A DNA stretch of 64,000 nt from Pleodorina starrii (Eukaryota; Chlorophyta; Chlorophyceae; Chlamydomonadales; Volvocaceae), in the NCBI GenBank assembly GCA_030267565.1, contig BRXU01000010.1:2600501-2664500 (forward strand), read 5' to 3'. Positions 60,935-64,000 of the stretch are shown here, in pieces. Numbering within the stretch: the stretch's first letter is position 1; each line of letters begins with the position of its first letter. The notes below the pieces were generated by a model that ran no database searches, was not told the DNA's origin, and was given only the letters and a program-made list of their open reading frames with translations. A program made the position numbers and the translations under genes.

Positions 60935-61110
60935 AACAGCAGCACTAGGATGCTCTCTGCTTTCTTCTTTCCTATTTGACGGACTTCTTGCAGTGACCGC
61001 ACCTTGTCGACCGCGTTGGTAACAGACACACCGGGGACCTGTGCAATCTGGAGCTCCGCTATGGTGCGGGCATCTGCAAGGTTGTCACGCAGCTCCAAGC
61101 CTAGGCTACG
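60922..61110 (-). pseudogene. C-terminal fragment of an ERCC4/XPF-like HhH domain
   Basis: A 62-codon frame without an ATG lies between stops at 61111-61113 and 60922-60924. It reads LRDNLADARTIAELQIAQVP, then GVSVTNAVDKVRSLQEVRQI and GKKKAESILVLLF. The IPGVSxxxAxxIxxxxxSLxE and IGKKKAxxI motifs are those of the tandem helix-hairpin-helix domain at the end of XPF/MUS81-type structure-specific nucleases. The upstream nuclease part is not visible in any frame. It is therefore a relic, or the last part of a gene broken by frameshifts. Confidence 0.5.
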
Positions 61111-61113
61111 TTA

Positions 61114-61642
61114 GCGACATTTTCGAAATTTGTCACGTACCCTGCTCCTTGAGTACAACGACTTCCGACTCGTCATTATTACTAGCATGATTGATGTCTG
61201 CGGTATCTGTTGCTGCTGCAAGAGTAGCGTTTTGGCCACACGGATAATGCTCGTCTGACCATGGCCATGACCGGCGCAAAGGACGCCCGAAGCATCCTTC
61301 TTCAGGGTCAGAGCCGGTACAGGGTCGTGTATTGTGAGCTCACGGGATCAAAGAAAATATGCAAAAACTACTGTGATTTCATCACCATGTGGGTGTTACC
61401 AAATCCAGAGCACAGACCGGTGCATGAATTGGTGTGCGGCATTGAAGTCACAGTTGGAGGAGAGAGAAGACATACACCATGCACAATTCGAGGCAAGAGT
61501 GTGCAACGACGATTCGAGACAAGAGTGTGCAACGACGATTCGAGACAAGAGTGTGCAACGACGAATCGAGACAAGAGTGTGCAACACCTGTTCCTTTGAG
61601 GGGTTAAGGAAGTGACTAGAGAGTCTACCATACTATTGAATC
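61114..61642. other. Decayed region with 26-bp tandem repeat
   Basis: This 530-bp stretch has several short, broken frames. A 113-codon plus frame (61261-61599) starts MAMTGAKDARSILLQGQSRY but ends inside the repeat, so I do not accept it as a gene. The repeat at about 61491-61594 is four copies of a 26-bp unit (core GAGACAAGAGTGTGCAACGA). Since 26 is not a multiple of three, each copy is read in a different frame. Confidence 0.6.
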
Positions 61643-62263
61643 ATGCCGTGCCCCATTTCTGACAGCGGGCAGGTTATGACTGTTGAACAGGATTGCCAAG
61701 CCTTTGCCCAAGCGGTTGGATGCACTCCAGCCATTATGAATTCAGTTGATGCCTTGTATGAAGATGCTGAAAAGGAACACAAGGCAAAGATTGCGTCATT
61801 GGACTCTCAGTTTGGTGAGCTGCGTTCCAAACGCCTTGCATTCATTGGAAACATGTTGAATTCACTTGCTGAGTATGAGACACGATGTGTCAAGCTCACA
61901 GAATCCATTTCAATCATTAAGGATTCTGAGGTGGATTCTATCATTCGAACCCATATCGAAGACATCCGCCGTAAACAGCAAATGCTCAAAAGCAAACTGT
62001 TTGCCTTCTTTGCGACTGACATTTTTAATCAGGCGATTGTGGGGGACTCGTATAAATCTGAGCTACAGCATCCAACAGGGCCTTTAAAATCATCCACAAT
62101 GAAAGCATGTTACCTCCCAATTACCATGCAAGAACAATTGAAGACCCTCTTTCCAGAATGCACTCAATCAGCAATGGGGGACGAGTGTGGTATACAGGAA
62201 TGGGCGCCAGTGAGTCTTGACAGCACACCACCTCACAGTGCACCAGTTACACCCATTGTATAA
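61643..62263 (+). CDS. Coiled-coil protein, unknown (206 aa)
   Basis: ATG at 61643 (MPCPISDSGQVMTVEQDCQA). A helical part with a likely coiled coil covers residues about 35-135 (EKEHKAKIASLDSQFGELRS, THIEDIRRKQQMLKSKLFAF). The C-terminal part is polar with a few cysteines and ends HSAPVTPIV. The conserved-looking NQAIVGDSYKSEL and YLPITMQEQLKTLF may be functional. No family is recognised. It is the only clearly intact gene between 60.6 and 63.3 kb. Confidence 0.5.
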   Translation: MPCPISDSGQVMTVEQDCQAFAQAVGCTPAIMNSVDALYEDAEKEHKAKIASLDSQFGELRSKRLAFIGNMLNSLAEYETRCVKLTESISIIKDSEVDSIIRTHIEDIRRKQQMLKSKLFAFFATDIFNQAIVGDSYKSELQHPTGPLKSSTMKACYLPITMQEQLKTLFPECTQSAMGDECGIQEWAPVSLDSTPPHSAPVTPIV

Positions 62264-62295
62264 CCCATAGTGTAATCGGAGAATACCGGTGGTAC

Positions 62296-62830
62296 ATGTC
62301 GTTGAAACAGTTGCTGCACCTGCATGTCCTTGACCGACTCCTTGAAGTGCAAGGGGTGGAAAGAATTGCCTTCTTGATGCAACTTTCATGGAACAGGGAT
62401 TTGCTGATTAGCATCGTGCATGCACGACCTGATGAGCCATGAGCCATGGGCCTGGAGTGCTTTGAGCCACAACACCAACATCACTATGACAGATGTGCTT
62501 GCACACCCTGATAAGCCCTGGTGTTGGACATATTTGAGCATGAATCCAACCATCACGATATCTGATGTGCTCACACACCCTGATAGGCCATGGAATTGGT
62601 GCTAAATAAGCATAAAACCAACCATCACGATGTCCCATGTACTGGCGCACCCCAAAAAGCCATGGGATTGGTTTGGCTTGAGCAGCAACCCAGCCATTAC
62701 AATGTCTGACGTGCTGGCGCACCCCGAAAAGCCATGGGATTGGTTTGGCTTGAGCAGCAACCCAGCCATTACAATGTCTGACGTGCTGGCGCACCCCGAA
62801 AAGCCGTGGTGTTAGTTTGCATTGAGCGGC
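62296..62830 (+). pseudogene. Broken third PW-x-W repeat gene
   Basis: The ATG at 62296 starts MSLKQLLHLHVLDRLLEVQG, which is like the N-terminus of the family. The frame reaches HARPDEP and then hits TGA at 62440. The cause is a 7-bp duplication (ATGAGCC twice) just before the repeats. The repeats continue in another frame (PWAWSALSHNTNITM, DVLAHPDKPW) with an in-frame TAA at 62603-62605 and a TAG at 62813-62815 in place of the expected Trp. Two repeats at about 62670-62810 are identical over 72 bp. The gene is therefore dead, and the breaks are recent enough to read. Confidence 0.85.
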
Positions 62831-63205
62831 TGTAGTATGGTGTCAAGAGACACATATTAAAGCCAATGATCAGCATCATCCGGTATGTCTAAAACAGATT
62901 TGCTACCATCATTCATTTGCCCGGAGGTATGAGTACACATTCTGGTCACCAGCACGGCTAAAGGCATCCACTGAAGGCACATTGGCGGCCATCCAATCTG
63001 CATATGTGTGTGAAATATTCATATCCACCATACTGCAGCAAGAGTTCACGAGTAATCTCCTTGAACGTGTCAAGTAGATTGGGCTGCTCAGACAATTTGG
63101 TACTTGTCTGTTTGCTTGTTTGTCATTCTGTACAGGCTCAAATTGCCGCTACATAATTAGTTCTCTTTAGTCATGCCGGTTATTGTCTCTGTGAATGTAC
63201 CAGAC
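62831..63205. other. Gap holding a possible minus-strand relic
   Basis: Minus-strand frames between 62909 and about 63125 carry protein-like sequence in two registers: SEQPNLLDTFKEITRELLLQ, then after a shift DMNISHTYADWMAANVPSVD and AFSRAGDQNVYSYLRANE ending at 62909. A 40-codon frame begins with ATG at 63031. This could be a frameshifted gene or chance. Nothing else is visible. Confidence 0.35.
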
Positions 63206-63208
63206 CCC

Positions 63209-63330
63209 CAATCATGCCAATCATGCCAATCATGCCAATCATTTCCAATCATACCCAATCATTTCCCAATCATTTCCAATCACTGCAAATGAAACCAATC
63301 ATACCCAATCATTTCCAAATCATTTCACAT
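63209..63330. repeat. CAATCA-class array (9-11 bp units)
   Basis: Units of CAATCATGC, CAATCATTTC and CAATCATACC follow each other, less regular than the other arrays. It ends right before a TATATAAA element and about 26 bp before the ATG at 63356. Confidence 0.85.
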
Positions 63331-63338
63331 TATATAAA
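63331..63338 (+). promoter_or_regulatory. TATA-like element TATATAAA
   Basis: It lies directly after the CAATCA-class array and 18-25 bp before the ATG at 63356 (about 75 bp before the alternative start at 63410). Confidence 0.5.
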
Positions 63339-63355
63339 AACATATTTTTTGGGGC

Positions 63356-63943
63356 ATGAACACAGTATCACTCAGGGATGGTTTTATGAAAAAAACTATC
63401 TACTACAACATGAGCACCCCGAACTTGATCTACATTGTTCTTAGCTATGATTTTGGCGGTTCAAGCAATGTCCAACTGCATCTGGTGACACCCGACCTAA
63501 GAAAGGCAAAGAAAGCGTTCACTTGTGAAGCATCTGCGGATGACGCTCAAGAACGACCTGAACATGCGCCTCTGCCGCGACGTCTTGTAGAACTTGTGGA
63601 AGTTGACATAGAGAAAATGCAACATACGGATTTTACATTTTTTGGGGGGTGCGACGAGCCGGGAGTGCGGAGCTTGAAAAACACATGTTCTTTCACCGAT
63701 GAGGACACCAGTTCTTTCACCGATGAGGACACCAGTGAGGACACCAGTGAGGACAACATTGAGGATACACCGGGAGGAGCTGAGGACACACCGGGAGGAG
63801 CTGAGGACACACCGGGAGGAGCTGAGGACACACCGGGAGGAGCTGAGGACACACCGGGAGGAGCTGAGGACACACCGGGAGGAGCTGAGGACACACCGGG
63901 AGGAGCTGAGGACACACCGTTGCTGTCAGGTTATGTTACATAA
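63356..63943 (+). CDS. Unknown protein with TPGGAED repeats (195 aa)
   Basis: Starts at 63356 or, more likely by protein content, 63410 (MSTPNLIYIVLSYDFGGSS). The N-terminal 100 residues look like a small folded alpha/beta domain (NVQLHLVTPDLRKAKKAF, PRRLVELVEVDIEKM). A Ser/Thr/Asp-rich stretch follows (SFTDEDTSSFTDEDTSED). Eight TPGGAED repeats, coded by a 21-bp DNA unit (63764-63920), close the protein before LLSGYVT. The repeats keep the frame, so copy number can change freely. No family recognised. Confidence 0.55.
   Translation: MNTVSLRDGFMKKTIYYNMSTPNLIYIVLSYDFGGSSNVQLHLVTPDLRKAKKAFTCEASADDAQERPEHAPLPRRLVELVEVDIEKMQHTDFTFFGGCDEPGVRSLKNTCSFTDEDTSSFTDEDTSEDTSEDNIEDTPGGAEDTPGGAEDTPGGAEDTPGGAEDTPGGAEDTPGGAEDTPGGAEDTPLLSGYVT
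63764..63920. repeat. 21-bp tandem repeat ACACCGGGAGGAGCTGAGGAC
   Basis: About seven to eight perfect copies at the 3' end of the preceding gene. Their near identity shows recent expansion. Confidence 0.9.
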
Positions 63944-64000
63944 CAGTGTTAATTTTTTAAGGAATAGATTCCTTAAAAAGGAATAAATCGTGTTTTGGGC

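Noticed and set aside
61261..61599. Plus-strand frame of 112 codons
   Set aside because: Its last third is the 26-bp repeat in rotating register, and the first part has no recognisable feature.

Overview
The window looks like a 64 kb piece of a large nucleocytoplasmic DNA virus (NCLDV) genome. It is gene-dense on both strands, with short intergenic gaps, and carries several NCLDV hallmark genes: a D5-like primase-helicase, an A32-like packaging ATPase, an A18-like helicase, a three-domain mRNA capping enzyme, PCNA, type II topoisomerase, TFIIS, a TATA-binding-like protein, small RNA polymerase subunits (RPB5, RPB6, RPB9 and RPB10 types) and an Ulp1/adenain-type protease. Several unnamed proteins resemble virion-protein families that I associate with algal mimivirus relatives (order Imitervirales, mesomimivirus-like). 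That placement is inference. No major capsid protein, DNA polymerase B, RPB1, RPB2 or late factor VLTF3 is visible here, so they must lie elsewhere. Base composition looks close to balanced, which is high for this group. The host cannot be read from the sequence; a unicellular alga or other protist is the likely guess.

Layout. 0-12.4 kb: small virion-like proteins, a putative histone-fold protein, a PW-x-W repeat protein, topoisomerase II, a TBP-like protein and a membrane-anchored lectin-like protein. 12.6-18.1 kb: a giant nucleotidyltransferase-like protein, an inverted-repeat element, decayed repeat-gene sequence and the cysteine protease. 18.4-29.6 kb: primase-helicase, RPB5, three membrane proteins, a tRNA-Leu, A18-like helicase, a second guanylyltransferase-like protein lacking the catalytic lysine, and TFIIS. 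29.8-39.5 kb: small unknown genes with RPB9, RPB6, RPB10, a glycosyltransferase-like protein, a coiled-coil/AT-hook protein and a NET-domain-like protein. 40.3-46.4 kb: a run of five minus-strand genes that look like a virion-structure module. 46.4-57.8 kb: capping enzyme, PCNA, packaging ATPase and Hsp70. 58-64 kb: a thinner region with a second intact PW-x-W repeat gene, a broken third one, two or three other gene relics and many short tandem repeats.

Functional reading. The genes cover cytoplasmic replication (primase-helicase, PCNA, topoisomerase II), a virus-owned transcription apparatus (RNA polymerase subunits, TFIIS, TBP-like, A18-like helicase, capping enzyme), virion maturation and packaging (protease, A32 ATPase, structural module), and folding (Hsp70).

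The most unusual non-coding feature is a set of short tandem arrays, mostly of 10 bp period, built on a CAATCA/TGATTG core. They sit mainly just upstream of ORFs, and three are followed by a TATA-like element. Other notable items are a MITE-like inverted repeat at 16.17-16.38 kb and a PW-x-W repeat family with both intact and decayed members.
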